The notes: a model not told the origin generated them from the sequence alone. DNA of 8,354 bases from Verrucomicrobiia bacterium (GCA_030432175.1 JAUIHU010000172.1:1-8354); one strand, 5' to 3'. Numbered from the stretch's first letter, positions 1-6,570 are shown. Numbers and translations are program-made.

Positions 1-1433
1 GTGACGAGGTCGGTTGTTGGGTAGAATTTCTTCAGCGTGGCTTCGTCCATGGTGGCAAATGGCCAGAGCCAGGAGGAAAACCAGGTGTCCAGGACGTCGG
101 AGTCCTGTGTCCAGTCGTCGCCGGGAGATTCCACCTGACAGCGGATCTCTTCCCCTTTGTACCAGACGGGGATCCGGTGCCCCCACCAGAGCTGACGGCT
201 GATGCACCAGTCTCGGATATTTTCGAGCCAGTGATCAGACACCTTGCCCCAGCGATCCGGATGAAATTTCATCTCGCCATTCAGCGCCACATCTCGGGCT
301 TCTTTCTGGCTGGGGTATTTCAAAAACCATTGTTCAGACAAACGAGGCTCGATCGGCACATCCGCGCGCTCGCTGAATCCAACGTTGTTCTGGTAAGGTT
401 CTTCTTTTTCCAATGCGCCCAATTCCTGGAGCAGTTCAGCGGACACCTTCCGCGCTTTAAAGCGGTCCAGTCCGGCCAGGTCCAGTCCGGCTTCCTCGCT
501 CATCTTGCCTTTTTCATCAATCACTTCGATGAAGGGCAGGTTGTGGCGTTGTCCGATATCAAAGTCTGCCTGATCGTGCGCCGGGGTGACTTTCAAAACG
601 CCGGTTCCGAATTCAAATTCAACGTGCTCATCAGCAACGATCGGAATCAGTTTCTGCTCATGCGGAACTTCTTTCGGAAGTGGGCGCACCACATGCTTAC
701 CGATCCACTTGGCGTAGCGTTCGTCCTTGGGGTTTACGGCCACGGCTGTGTCACCCGGAATGGTTTCCGGGCGGGTGGTGGCAATGGTCAGGAACTCTCC
801 CGGAGCTTCGGCGATTTCAACTTTGAAGTAATAGAGGAACCCGTTCTGCGGTTTCATGATCACTTCCTCATCCGACAAAGCCGTGTGGGAAACCGGGCAC
901 CAGTTCACCATCCTTTTGCCACGATAGATCAATCCTTTGTTGTATAAATCGACAAACGTCTCAGCGACACGACGGGAGTAATCTTCATCCATCGTGAACC
1001 GCTCTCTGGACCAGTCACAGGAACAGCCCAACTGCTTGAGCTGATCGATAATGATGTTCCCGTGTTTTTCCTTCCACTCCCAAACCCGCTCGATAAACGC
1101 GTCCCGTCCCAGATCGTAGCGGGATTTTCCTTCGTCCTTCTTGAGTTTCTTCTCTACCACAACCTGCGTCGCGATGCCGGCGTGATCAGTGCCCGGCAGC
1201 CACAGAACTTCCTTCCCTTCCATCCGGGCTTTGCGGGCGAGGATGTCCTGGATCGTGTTATTCAGAACGTGCCCCATGTGCAAAACGCCCGTGACGTTCG
1301 GGGGCGGAATGACGATGGAGTAGGCAGGTTTGGTGGATTCCGGGTTGGCTTTGAAGAATTCCTGGTCCAGCCAGTGGGCGTACCATTTTTTTTCAACGGA
1401 CTGTGGTTCGTAGGCCTTGGATATTTCGGTCAT
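1..1433 (-). CDS. valS: Valine--tRNA ligase, N-terminal half (truncated by window edge)
   Basis: Charges tRNA-Val with valine in the cytoplasm, using ATP. The minus-strand frame is open from the ATG at 1433 to the window edge, giving 477 complete codons of a protein that is usually about 880-950 residues. Visible landmarks are the class I signature PPPNVTGVLHMGH (residues 43-55, HMGH at 52-55), the LPGTDHAGIATQ block (79-90), the editing (CP1) domain with TTRPET (219-224) and a TPAHD block after it, the catalytic-core block WCISRQ (409-414) and WFSS (451-454). The KMSKS loop and anticodon-binding domain lie beyond position 1, so their absence is only an edge effect. It starts 104 bp after the citramalate synthase stop on the same strand, with no terminator seen between them, so cotranscription is possible. 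The start has no Shine-Dalgarno element (the bases before ATG read CACCCATCG) but matches the usual N-terminal position for the family. Confidence 0.97.
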   Translation of the reverse strand, partial: MTEISKAYEPQSVEKKWYAHWLDQEFFKANPESTKPAYSIVIPPPNVTGVLHMGHVLNNTIQDILARKARMEGKEVLWLPGTDHAGIATQVVVEKKLKKDEGKSRYDLGRDAFIERVWEWKEKHGNIIIDQLKQLGCSCDWSRERFTMDEDYSRRVAETFVDLYNKGLIYRGKRMVNWCPVSHTALSDEEVIMKPQNGFLYYFKVEIAEAPGEFLTIATTRPETIPGDTAVAVNPKDERYAKWIGKHVVRPLPKEVPHEQKLIPIVADEHVEFEFGTGVLKVTPAHDQADFDIGQRHNLPFIEVIDEKGKMSEEAGLDLAGLDRFKARKVSAELLQELGALEKEEPYQNNVGFSERADVPIEPRLSEQWFLKYPSQKEARDVALNGEMKFHPDRWGKVSDHWLENIRDWCISRQLWWGHRIPVWYKGEEIRCQVESPGDDWTQDSDVLDTWFSSWLWPFATMDEATLKKFYPTTDLV

Positions 1434-1537
1434 CGATGGGTGAAACGATTAATTTAGATCAGTAAAGTGTAGTAATGCTGAGATATTGTGAGTGAATGGA
1501 GGGTGAGATTCCAAACGCTCATGTTGTCTTTTTGAAA

Positions 1538-3154
1538 TCAAACGGTAGCGGTCAGGTTCTTCATCGCGCAGTATCGCAATAGCCAATATTCCAGACTGTC
1601 ACTGAGCGCTTTCAGACTGGCTTCCACAATGTTGCCGCTGACTCCCACAGTGCTCCAGGTGTTTTTGCCATCCGTGGATTCGATCAAAACGCGGGTGAGC
1701 GCGGCGGTTCCAGTGGAACTGTCCATGATGCGGACTTTATAATCGGTCAACCGAAGCGCCTTCAGCTCCGGATAAAAATTCGCCAGTCCCAATCGCAACG
1801 CTCCGTCCAGTGCATTGACCGGACCGTCCCCGTCGGAAACGGTGTGAGCGGTTTGCTCACCGACTCGAACCTTGATCGTCGCTTCGCAAACGTTCTCCAG
1901 TTGGTCACCACGCATGGAAACGTGGTACGCGTCCACTTTGAAAGGAGGATCATTCTTACGCATGGCCTGCATGATCAGGAGACCCAGCGAGGCTTCCGCC
2001 GCTTCAAATTCATACCCCTGATGTTCGAGGTCCTTGATTTCCTTCAGGATCGAACCCAGATCTGCATTCACGGCTTCCATATCAATCCCCAGTTCCTCCG
2101 CCTTCATCAGGATATTGGATTTGCCGGACAGATCACTGACGAGGATACGTCGGGTATTGCCAACACGTTCCGGGTTGATGTGTTCGAAGCTGTGGGCGAT
2201 TTTCTGAACCGCATTGACGTGCATGCCGCCTTTGTGTGCGAAGGCAGTGGCGCCGACCCAGGGTTGGCGGACATCCGGGCGCAGGTTGGCGATTTCATCC
2301 ACGAATTGTGATAAATCGCGCAGGCGTTCCAGAGATTCTTCCGGCACACAGGGACGTCCCATTTTCAGGGCCAGGTTGGGAATCACGGAAACCAGGTTGC
2401 AGTTCCCGGTGCGCTCTCCATAGCCGTTAATCGTTCCCTGAACCTGAGTCGCTCCGGCTTCAACACTGACCAGGGCATTGGCAACGGCGAGTCCGATGTC
2501 GTTATGGGTGTGGATGCCGACACGGCTGGATCCGGAAATGGCCAGCGCTTGCTGGGTCCAGTGGATCACTTCGGAAGGCAAACATCCGCCGTTGGTGTCA
2601 CAAAGAGCAATCACATCCGCTCCCGCTTCCGCGGCGGCACGCAAAGTGGACAAACCGTAATCCGCATCGGCTTTGAGCCCGTCGAAAGTGTGTTCCGCGT
2701 CGTAAATGACGGTTTTGCCCTGATCTTTCAGATAGCGGATCGTGTCGGCGATCATCTGGACGTTTTCATCCAGTGTGGTTTTCAGGCCTTCCGTAACGTG
2801 GAGATCCCATGTTTTTCCGAAAATCGTAATGACAGGTGTTTCCGCTTCCAACAGCTGACGCACCTGGGGATCTTCCTCGACTCGAACATTCTTCCGACGA
2901 GTCGAGCCAAACGCTGCGATCCGGGAGTTTTTCCAGGAACGGGATTTGGCCTGCAGGAAGAATTCCATATCCTTGGGGTTGGATCCAGGCCAACCGCCTT
3001 CAATATATTCGACCCCAAACGCATCCAGCTTCTCGGCGATCCGCAGTTTATCGGCGACCGAGAAATTCACACCTTCACCCTGGCTGCCGTCCCGCAGGGT
3101 GGTATCATAGATTTCTATAAATCCAGGTTTTTCTGGAGCTGCGCTAGAACTCAT
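1538..3154 (-). CDS. cimA: (R)-citramalate synthase, TIGR00977 type
   Basis: Condenses acetyl-CoA with pyruvate to (R)-citramalate, the first step of the threonine-independent route to 2-oxobutyrate and isoleucine. The 538-residue product has an HMGL-like TIM barrel followed by a C-terminal LeuA-type allosteric/dimerisation domain, the expected length for the CimA branch. Residues numbered from the ATG at 3154: catalytic and metal-binding DTTLRDGSQ (17-25), EGGWPGSNPKD (52-62), typical of this subfamily rather than of LeuA, metal-binding HTHND (215-219) and the GYGERTGNCNL loop (244-254). A TTG at 3172 would add six residues (MYTKRN), but the ATG at 3154 is preferred because AAAAGAAAT lies just upstream and the extension is not family-like. 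Isopropylmalate or homocitrate synthase is a less likely alternative, and substrate choice cannot be proven from sequence. valS follows on the same strand. The gene is divergent from the ABC operon across the repeat-bearing gap. Confidence 0.93.
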   Translation of the reverse strand: MSSSAAPEKPGFIEIYDTTLRDGSQGEGVNFSVADKLRIAEKLDAFGVEYIEGGWPGSNPKDMEFFLQAKSRSWKNSRIAAFGSTRRKNVRVEEDPQVRQLLEAETPVITIFGKTWDLHVTEGLKTTLDENVQMIADTIRYLKDQGKTVIYDAEHTFDGLKADADYGLSTLRAAAEAGADVIALCDTNGGCLPSEVIHWTQQALAISGSSRVGIHTHNDIGLAVANALVSVEAGATQVQGTINGYGERTGNCNLVSVIPNLALKMGRPCVPEESLERLRDLSQFVDEIANLRPDVRQPWVGATAFAHKGGMHVNAVQKIAHSFEHINPERVGNTRRILVSDLSGKSNILMKAEELGIDMEAVNADLGSILKEIKDLEHQGYEFEAAEASLGLLIMQAMRKNDPPFKVDAYHVSMRGDQLENVCEATIKVRVGEQTAHTVSDGDGPVNALDGALRLGLANFYPELKALRLTDYKVRIMDSSTGTAALTRVLIESTDGKNTWSTVGVSGNIVEASLKALSDSLEYWLLRYCAMKNLTATV

Positions 3155-3350
3155 ATTTCTTTTGGTATACAATGGATTCCACGGAAAACAGGACGATTTG
3201 GAAACAAAAAGCCGAATTCTCCGTAAATCAGAGAACCCATATTCCTAAGTGAAGCTGTCAAAATTGCAAGGCACAATGATTTGGGGGCTGGGGTCACGGG
3301 AAAATTTCTGAACCACGGAATACACTGAGTACACGGAAGATATTTGTTCG

Positions 3351-3422
3351 ACCACGAAAGACACTAATGGCACGAAAATTGAACAGGGAGTTTTTTTTCG
3401 TGCGATTCGTGTATTTCGTGGT
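3351..3422. repeat. Imperfect inverted repeat (hairpin) in repeat copy 1
   Basis: The left arm 3351-3378 begins ACCACGAAAG and the right arm 3395-3422 ends TTTCGTGGT. They are complementary at 25 of 28 positions, with mismatches at left-arm positions 3360, 3365 and 3369, around a 16-base loop. The right arm starts within a run of eight T. No T-run follows the stem on either strand, so it does not look like an intrinsic terminator. Confidence 0.85.
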
Positions 3423-3474
3423 GGAAAATTTCTGAACTACGGAAGGTACAGAATACACGGAAGATATTTATTCG

Positions 3475-3546
3475 ACCACGAAAGACACTAAAGGCACGAA
3501 AATTGAACAGAGAGTTTTTTTTCGTGCGATTCGTGTATTTCGTGGT
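3475..3546. repeat. Imperfect inverted repeat (hairpin) in repeat copy 2
   Basis: This is the same structure one period (124 bp) further on: left arm 3475-3502, right arm 3519-3546. The equivalent left arm of copy 3 lies at 3600-3627, but its right arm is missing because the ABC transporter gene begins there. Confidence 0.85.
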
Positions 3547-3626
3547 GGGAAATTTCTGAACTACGGAAGGTACAGAATGCACGGAAGATATTTTTTTAGA
3601 CCACGAAATTCACTAAAGGCACGAAA

Positions 3627-4433
3627 ATGAATTCTAATGCTGGTTTTTCTTTGAATCAGGTGACTTACCGGGCTGGATCCAGGATGATTCTGCAGGAAAC
3701 ATCTTTGCGTTTGAATCCGGGGGAGATTACGGCGGTGATTGGTCCCTCGGGATCCGGGAAGAGTACGCTGCTGAAGTTGCTGGCGACGGTGTGGAATCCG
3801 AGTTCCGGGACGGTTTACTTTCAAGGTCAGGATTTGAAGGATTCGCGCGCTGATTATCGTATGAAGTTGGGTTATGCGCCGCAGGATGATGTGATTCATC
3901 GGGATTTGACAGTGGAGGATTCGTTTCGGTTTGCGGCAGAACTGAGGTTGCCGGAATGGGTGACTCCAGAGGTGGCGCAACAGCGGATGGATGCGGTGAT
4001 TGAAGGGTTGGGGTTGGGCGAGCGGAGGCGGCATCGGATTTCCAAATTGTCTGGCGGACAACGCAAGCGGGTGAATGTGGGTGTCGAATTGTTGGCGGAT
4101 CCGGAAGCTTTGTTGATGGATGAGGCTGCCAGTGGGTTGGATCCGGCGACTGAAGGGGATTTAATGAAGATTTTGGCGGAGATTGCCGAGCAGGGAAAAA
4201 CCGTTGTGCTGACGACGCATTCCATGGAGTATCTCGATCAGGTCCAAAAAATTGTGTTGCTGGCACAAGGCTTGTTGATTTTTGCCGGATCATTAGCTGA
4301 ATTATTGGTTCATTTTAACATTCCTCATATTGCTGAAGTGTTTAAAAAGATCCGGGAACGTGAGGTCGGTTATTGGCACACGCGGTATATTAGTTCTGCT
4401 TTAGCGACTCGGCAAAGTCCCTATTCCAGCTGA
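3627..4433 (+). CDS. ABC transporter ATP-binding protein, ABCG-like
   Basis: Cytoplasmic ATPase subunit (268 residues) that should power the permease encoded next. Motifs: Walker A GPSGSGKST (39-47), Q-loop Gln86 in YAPQDD, signature LSGGQRKRVNVGVELL (141-156), Walker B LLMDE (162-166) with the presumed catalytic Glu166, D-loop SGLD (169-172) and H-loop His198 in TTHS. The signature followed by RKRVNVGVELL and the C-terminal PHIAEVFKKI...W..RY pattern resemble the ABCG (White/PDR) class. The segment after Walker B reads DEAASGLDP instead of the usual DEPTSGLDP; the essential acidic residues remain. The ATG at 3627 is the last base of a repeat arm, with AAAGG at 3615-3619 as a possible ribosome site, both supplied by the repeat. 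The stop lies 40 bp before the permease start. The substrate is unknown. Confidence 0.93.
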   Translation: MNSNAGFSLNQVTYRAGSRMILQETSLRLNPGEITAVIGPSGSGKSTLLKLLATVWNPSSGTVYFQGQDLKDSRADYRMKLGYAPQDDVIHRDLTVEDSFRFAAELRLPEWVTPEVAQQRMDAVIEGLGLGERRRHRISKLSGGQRKRVNVGVELLADPEALLMDEAASGLDPATEGDLMKILAEIAEQGKTVVLTTHSMEYLDQVQKIVLLAQGLLIFAGSLAELLVHFNIPHIAEVFKKIREREVGYWHTRYISSALATRQSPYSS

Positions 4434-4473
4434 AATGCAGGCGAATACAACACCTGATGATATAAATTGATCA

Positions 4474-5247
4474 ATGACCTCAGATGCGTCCCATCAGAAT
4501 CAACGAACTGCCAAACCGTTTCGTCGACAGTTGGATACATTGATCCACCGTGAGCTGGCGTTGATGTGGGGGCGGTTTTCGACATTAGTTTTGCTGATTG
4601 CTCAGGCTCCTTTGATCGCTTACTTCATCGGGGTGGCCTGGAGGAATGAAGAACCGAAACGCATGACTTTCTTTGTGATGGTCCTGGCGGCGGTCTGGAT
4701 GGGTTGCATGAATGCCTGCACTGCTATTGTCAGGGAGCGGGCTATTTTTGAGCGGGAACGTATGTTTCAGTTGAATCTGAATGCCTACCTCGGGTCCAAG
4801 TTCCTGATCCTGGTGGTCATGATAGCGATCCAGTCTGTTCTACTGCTTATTGTTCAGGCCAAGCTGATGAGGCTTACTGGGGGAGTGACGGCTCATGTTG
4901 GGTATTTTCTGACATTGACTCTGGCGGGTAGCGCGAGCGCAGCCCTGGGTTTGTTGATATCCGCCTGTTCGAAGACGAATTACGGAGCCGTTTTAGCGGT
5001 GCCGATTTTACTGATGCCGCAGATTATTTTTTCCGAGCCCACATTGGGAGCTAATATTGATAAGAAAATACCCGGGCTGATTGCGGATTTTACAATCACC
5101 CGATGGGCTTTTCCGGTGATGGAAACTTTTATTCAGCGAGAATGGGAATGGAGTCTGATTTTTGAGGCGTTGTTCTTTTTGGGAGTTGGCGGGGCTGGTT
5201 TGCTGTTCCTGTCCGGTCTGAAGTTGAAGCTGGATGAATGGGATTGA
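4474..5247 (+). CDS. ABC-2-type transporter permease, ABCG-like
   Basis: Inner-membrane subunit of 257 residues with about six hydrophobic segments, roughly at 35-55, 64-84, 108-128, 142-165, 169-187 and 228-248. The stretch IVRERAIFERERM (85-97), after the second segment, is characteristic of ABC-2/ABCG transmembrane domains. The N-terminal 30 residues are polar, as expected for a cytoplasmic lead-in. It follows the ATPase gene by 40 bp and precedes the small protein gene by 21 bp, so one ATPase plus one permease probably assemble as two of each. Bacterial relatives often carry ATPase and permease on one chain with an FHA domain; here they are separate and no FHA domain is present. There is no Shine-Dalgarno element before the ATG; the start overlaps the palindrome ATTGATCAAT. 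Substrate and direction of transport are not evident, though ABC-2 systems are mostly exporters. Confidence 0.9.
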   Translation: MTSDASHQNQRTAKPFRRQLDTLIHRELALMWGRFSTLVLLIAQAPLIAYFIGVAWRNEEPKRMTFFVMVLAAVWMGCMNACTAIVRERAIFERERMFQLNLNAYLGSKFLILVVMIAIQSVLLLIVQAKLMRLTGGVTAHVGYFLTLTLAGSASAALGLLISACSKTNYGAVLAVPILLMPQIIFSEPTLGANIDKKIPGLIADFTITRWAFPVMETFIQREWEWSLIFEALFFLGVGGAGLLFLSGLKLKLDEWD

Positions 5248-5268
5248 TTTACAAATTTATATTAATTA

Positions 5269-5718
5269 ATGAAAAAATTAGCGTTATTGGCATTCATCGT
5301 GGCTGCTGCTGTAGGTCTTTTTTACGCTTCTTCTGAAGGTTATTTGGGTGGCCTGTCAGGTTCTGGTGAAGACAAAAGGGAGATCCGGGAGAAAACGATT
5401 CGGTTTTTTGAGTGCCTGAAATTCAAGGAGTTCGAGGAAGCGGCTGCCTTCCACAATGAGGAAGATCAAAAGGACGCCAATATTTCATCAATGATCGAGG
5501 ACCTGTTCCACATCCCGCCTGAGTACCTGGACATTCAGGATATTGCATTGATGTATGTGGAGATTGATTCCTCAGGTATTTTGGCGAAAAGCAAAACCCG
5601 GTGTCATGCGAAAGAGTTGAATACCGGGCAGGAAAAAGACCACGAAGTGATTCTGTATTGGAAGAAGGAGTCTGATCATTGGTACCTCAAACTCCGTTCT
5701 TCGCTGGAGAGGTATTGA
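5269..5718 (+). CDS. Small membrane-anchored or secreted protein, unknown function
   Basis: I do not recognise a named family. The 149-residue product starts MKKLALLAFIVAAAVG, a signal peptide or single N-terminal membrane anchor (about residues 3-20). There is no lipobox cysteine, so it is not a lipoprotein. A Gly/Ser-rich linker (24-33) leads into a charged alpha+beta domain (36-149). That domain opens with a helix containing FFECLKFKEFEEAAAF and ends in strands such as VILYWKKESDHWYLKL. This layout is reminiscent of NTF2-like/DUF4878-like periplasmic domains, but only as a guess. Two cysteines (49, 112) could pair outside the cytoplasm. It lies 21 bp after the permease stop and is probably its cotranscribed accessory protein. 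The start has no Shine-Dalgarno; ATTAATTA precedes ATG. Its last codons form the left copy of a 32-bp direct repeat found again at 6557-6588. Confidence 0.82.
   Translation: MKKLALLAFIVAAAVGLFYASSEGYLGGLSGSGEDKREIREKTIRFFECLKFKEFEEAAAFHNEEDQKDANISSMIEDLFHIPPEYLDIQDIALMYVEIDSSGILAKSKTRCHAKELNTGQEKDHEVILYWKKESDHWYLKLRSSLERY
5685..5716. repeat. Left copy of 32-bp direct repeat flanking the toxin-antitoxin module
   Basis: This copy starts CCTCAAACTCCG and ends GAGAGGTATT. It matches 6557-6588 at 31 of 32 positions; the only difference is G at 5706 against C at 6578. It encodes the final residues of the small protein and stops one base before the last two bases of its TGA. A weaker inverted repeat links 5661-5671 with 5691-5702 in the same gene end. 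Confidence 0.95.
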
Positions 5719-5757
5719 ATGGCCAAAGCATAGACTTCATGATCCATCTGATGTAAT

Positions 5758-5786
5758 TTGAATCAACTGAAATTTGTGAATTTAAA
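5758..5786 (+). promoter_or_regulatory. Candidate promoter and operator of the toxin-antitoxin operon
   Basis: TTGAAT (5758-5763) and TTTAAA (5781-5786) are separated by 17 bp and could be sigma-70-like -35 and -10 boxes. A perfect 10-bp palindrome, AATTTAAATT (5779-5788), overlaps the -10 box and would suit binding by an autoregulating antitoxin. The distance to the ATG at 5801 would leave a very short leader, and TTTTCCC directly before the start is not a Shine-Dalgarno element. Prediction by eye only, in AT-rich sequence. Confidence 0.35.
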
Positions 5787-5800
5787 TTAACAATTTTCCC

Positions 5801-6037
5801 ATGCAGCTGACTATTAATGATGACCTTGTCCTCGCAGCCAACCTGTCTGATGAGGATATTCTTTTGACTCTCGCCATATCACTCTTCAGAGAAGAAAGAA
5901 TCACATTAGCCCAAGCAACAAGGTTGAGTGGACTGGATCGACTTGAATTTCAACATCATCTCTCTGCAAGAAAAATTCCGATTCACTATGGAATTCAGGA
6001 ATGGAACGAAGACCTTAAAACAATTGAAAGCCTCTAA
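5801..6037 (+). CDS. UPF0175-family antitoxin
   Basis: A 78-residue protein matching the UPF0175 layout: a short N-terminal strand segment, a helix LLTLAISLFREERITLAQAT (residues 21-40), then RLSGLDRLEFQHHL (41-54), a helix-turn-helix-like pair, and the family's hallmark tail IPIHYG (59-64) followed by an acidic end. Members usually sit directly upstream of DUF3368/PIN-like genes, as here, with only 3 bp to the next start codon. The inferred role is to neutralise the downstream toxin and perhaps repress the shared promoter through the HTH-like region. The sequence is AT-richer than the neighbouring transporter genes, which fits acquisition. The start lacks a Shine-Dalgarno element; no alternative start in this frame keeps the N-terminal strand. 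Confidence 0.85.
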   Translation: MQLTINDDLVLAANLSDEDILLTLAISLFREERITLAQATRLSGLDRLEFQHHLSARKIPIHYGIQEWNEDLKTIESL

Positions 6038-6040
6038 TAG

Positions 6041-6526
6041 GTGAAAGTTGTTACCAATACTTCGCCTTTATTGAACCTTGCAGTTGTCAAAGAGGCTCGA
6101 TTACTCCCGGAACTCTTTGAGCAAATCATAGCTCCAGAAAAGGTTAGAGAAGAAATTGAAATCCTGTGTTCTGGAGATTCTCGATTTCAATCAGCAGATA
6201 CTTCCAGCGTCGTGGACTATGTGTCTGTCAGTGATCAGTCCCATGTGCGGTTACTCTCATTGCAACTGGATCCAGGCGAATCAGAAGCCATTGCGCTGGC
6301 TTTGGAAGTAAAGGCTGATTTAATCTTGCTGGATGAAAGACGAGCAACTCGTATCGCTCGACAACTTGGACTTCGTACGCTGGGTCTGCTGGGAGTATTA
6401 ATGTTAGCCAAAAATAGAGGGCTCATTGCTCATGTGAGGCCACTGATTGATCGGCTTACGAATGAAGCTGGATTCTGGATCGCTCCAGAACTTTATCGCC
6501 AGATTTGCGAAGCTGTGAATGAATAG
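6041..6526 (+). CDS. DUF3368 PIN-like toxin, putative ribonuclease
   Basis: A 161-residue protein of the DUF3368 (PIN-like) family, expected to be the toxin partner of the UPF0175 protein upstream. Family marks are the N-terminal VVTNTSPLLNLA (3-14), the acidic helix LDPGESEAIALALE (76-89), the LILLDERRATRIARQLGL strand-helix (94-111), GLLGVLMLAKNRGLI (115-129) and the C-terminal block FWIAPELY (145-152). Candidate active-site acids are Glu38, Glu80/Glu82 and Asp98. The position of the first PIN aspartate is Asn6 here; as I recall, Asn also occurs in DUF3368 relatives, so this is not clear proof of inactivity. It starts with GTG, 3 bp after the antitoxin stop, with no good Shine-Dalgarno. That suggests translational coupling. 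RNA cleavage is inferred from the PIN fold only. Confidence 0.85.
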   Translation: MKVVTNTSPLLNLAVVKEARLLPELFEQIIAPEKVREEIEILCSGDSRFQSADTSSVVDYVSVSDQSHVRLLSLQLDPGESEAIALALEVKADLILLDERRATRIARQLGLRTLGLLGVLMLAKNRGLIAHVRPLIDRLTNEAGFWIAPELYRQICEAVNE

Positions 6527-6531
6527 TTATT

Positions 6532-6570
6532 AAAAAACGGAGTTTGAGAAATCGCTCCTCAAACTCCGTT
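6532..6570 (-). terminator. Intrinsic terminator of the sodium/solute symporter gene
   Basis: A perfect 13-bp inverted repeat, AACGGAGTTTGAG (6536-6548) and CTCAAACTCCGTT (6558-6570), has a 9-base loop. On the minus strand the stem is followed by six T (6537 down to 6532), the classic rho-independent form. It lies 33 bp beyond the symporter stop. On the plus strand no T-run follows, so it would end toxin-antitoxin transcripts poorly. The 6558-6570 arm is part of the right copy of the 32-bp direct repeat. Confidence 0.88.

Larger units (their letters stand above)
3155..3626. other. Divergent intergenic region
   Basis: This 472-bp gap separates the minus-strand citramalate synthase from the plus-strand ABC operon. 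Positions 3155-3300 are unremarkable; I see no convincing promoter hexamers, RNA gene or protein-like reading frame there, although the citramalate synthase promoter must lie in this stretch. From 3301 onward the gap is the 124-bp tandem repeat described separately. A short minus-strand frame across the repeat (3364-3582) encodes only repeat-derived sequence and is not called. Confidence 0.8.
3301..3628. repeat. Tandem array of a 124-bp unit, about 2.6 copies
   Basis: Copy 1 spans 3301-3424, copy 2 spans 3425-3548 and copy 3 is partial, from 3549 to about 3628. By hand alignment copies 1 and 2 differ at about 9 of 124 positions, with no length change. Copy 3 carries a one-base insertion in its T-run near 3591-3597 and stops after the left hairpin arm. 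Each unit begins with (A/G)AAATTTCTGAAC and contains CACGGAA and CACGAAA words, the style of dispersed repeats seen in many environmental bacterial genomes. The homogeneity suggests recent tandem duplication. Function is unknown. Confidence 0.93.

Noticed and set aside
177..947. Plus-strand open frame of 256 codons
   Set aside because: It lies wholly antisense to valS, whose motifs are unmistakable; the translation shows no family features.
1..1433. valS as a pseudogene without KMSKS
   Set aside because: The frame is intact to the window edge and the KMSKS region would lie beyond it.
2504..3226. Plus-strand open frame of 240 codons
   Set aside because: Antisense to the citramalate synthase gene, with low-complexity, non-family sequence.
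3351..3422. Intrinsic terminator in the repeat hairpin
   Set aside because: The T-run lies in the loop and inner arm rather than after the stem on either strand.
3364..3582. Minus-strand frame of 72 codons in the repeat array
   Set aside because: It translates the repeat twice (recurring RAFS.FRG and HEIHESHEKK words). Such products are common annotation artefacts of this repeat type.
3301..3628. CRISPR-like array
   Set aside because: The whole 124-bp unit repeats without distinct spacers, and no cas genes are present.
3727..4293. Minus-strand frame of 188 codons opposite the ABC ATPase
   Set aside because: Proline/serine-rich shadow caused by the G/T bias of the real gene on the other strand.
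5661..5702. Hairpin inside the small protein gene as an operon terminator
   Set aside because: The stem is bulged, lies inside the coding region and is not followed by a T-run.
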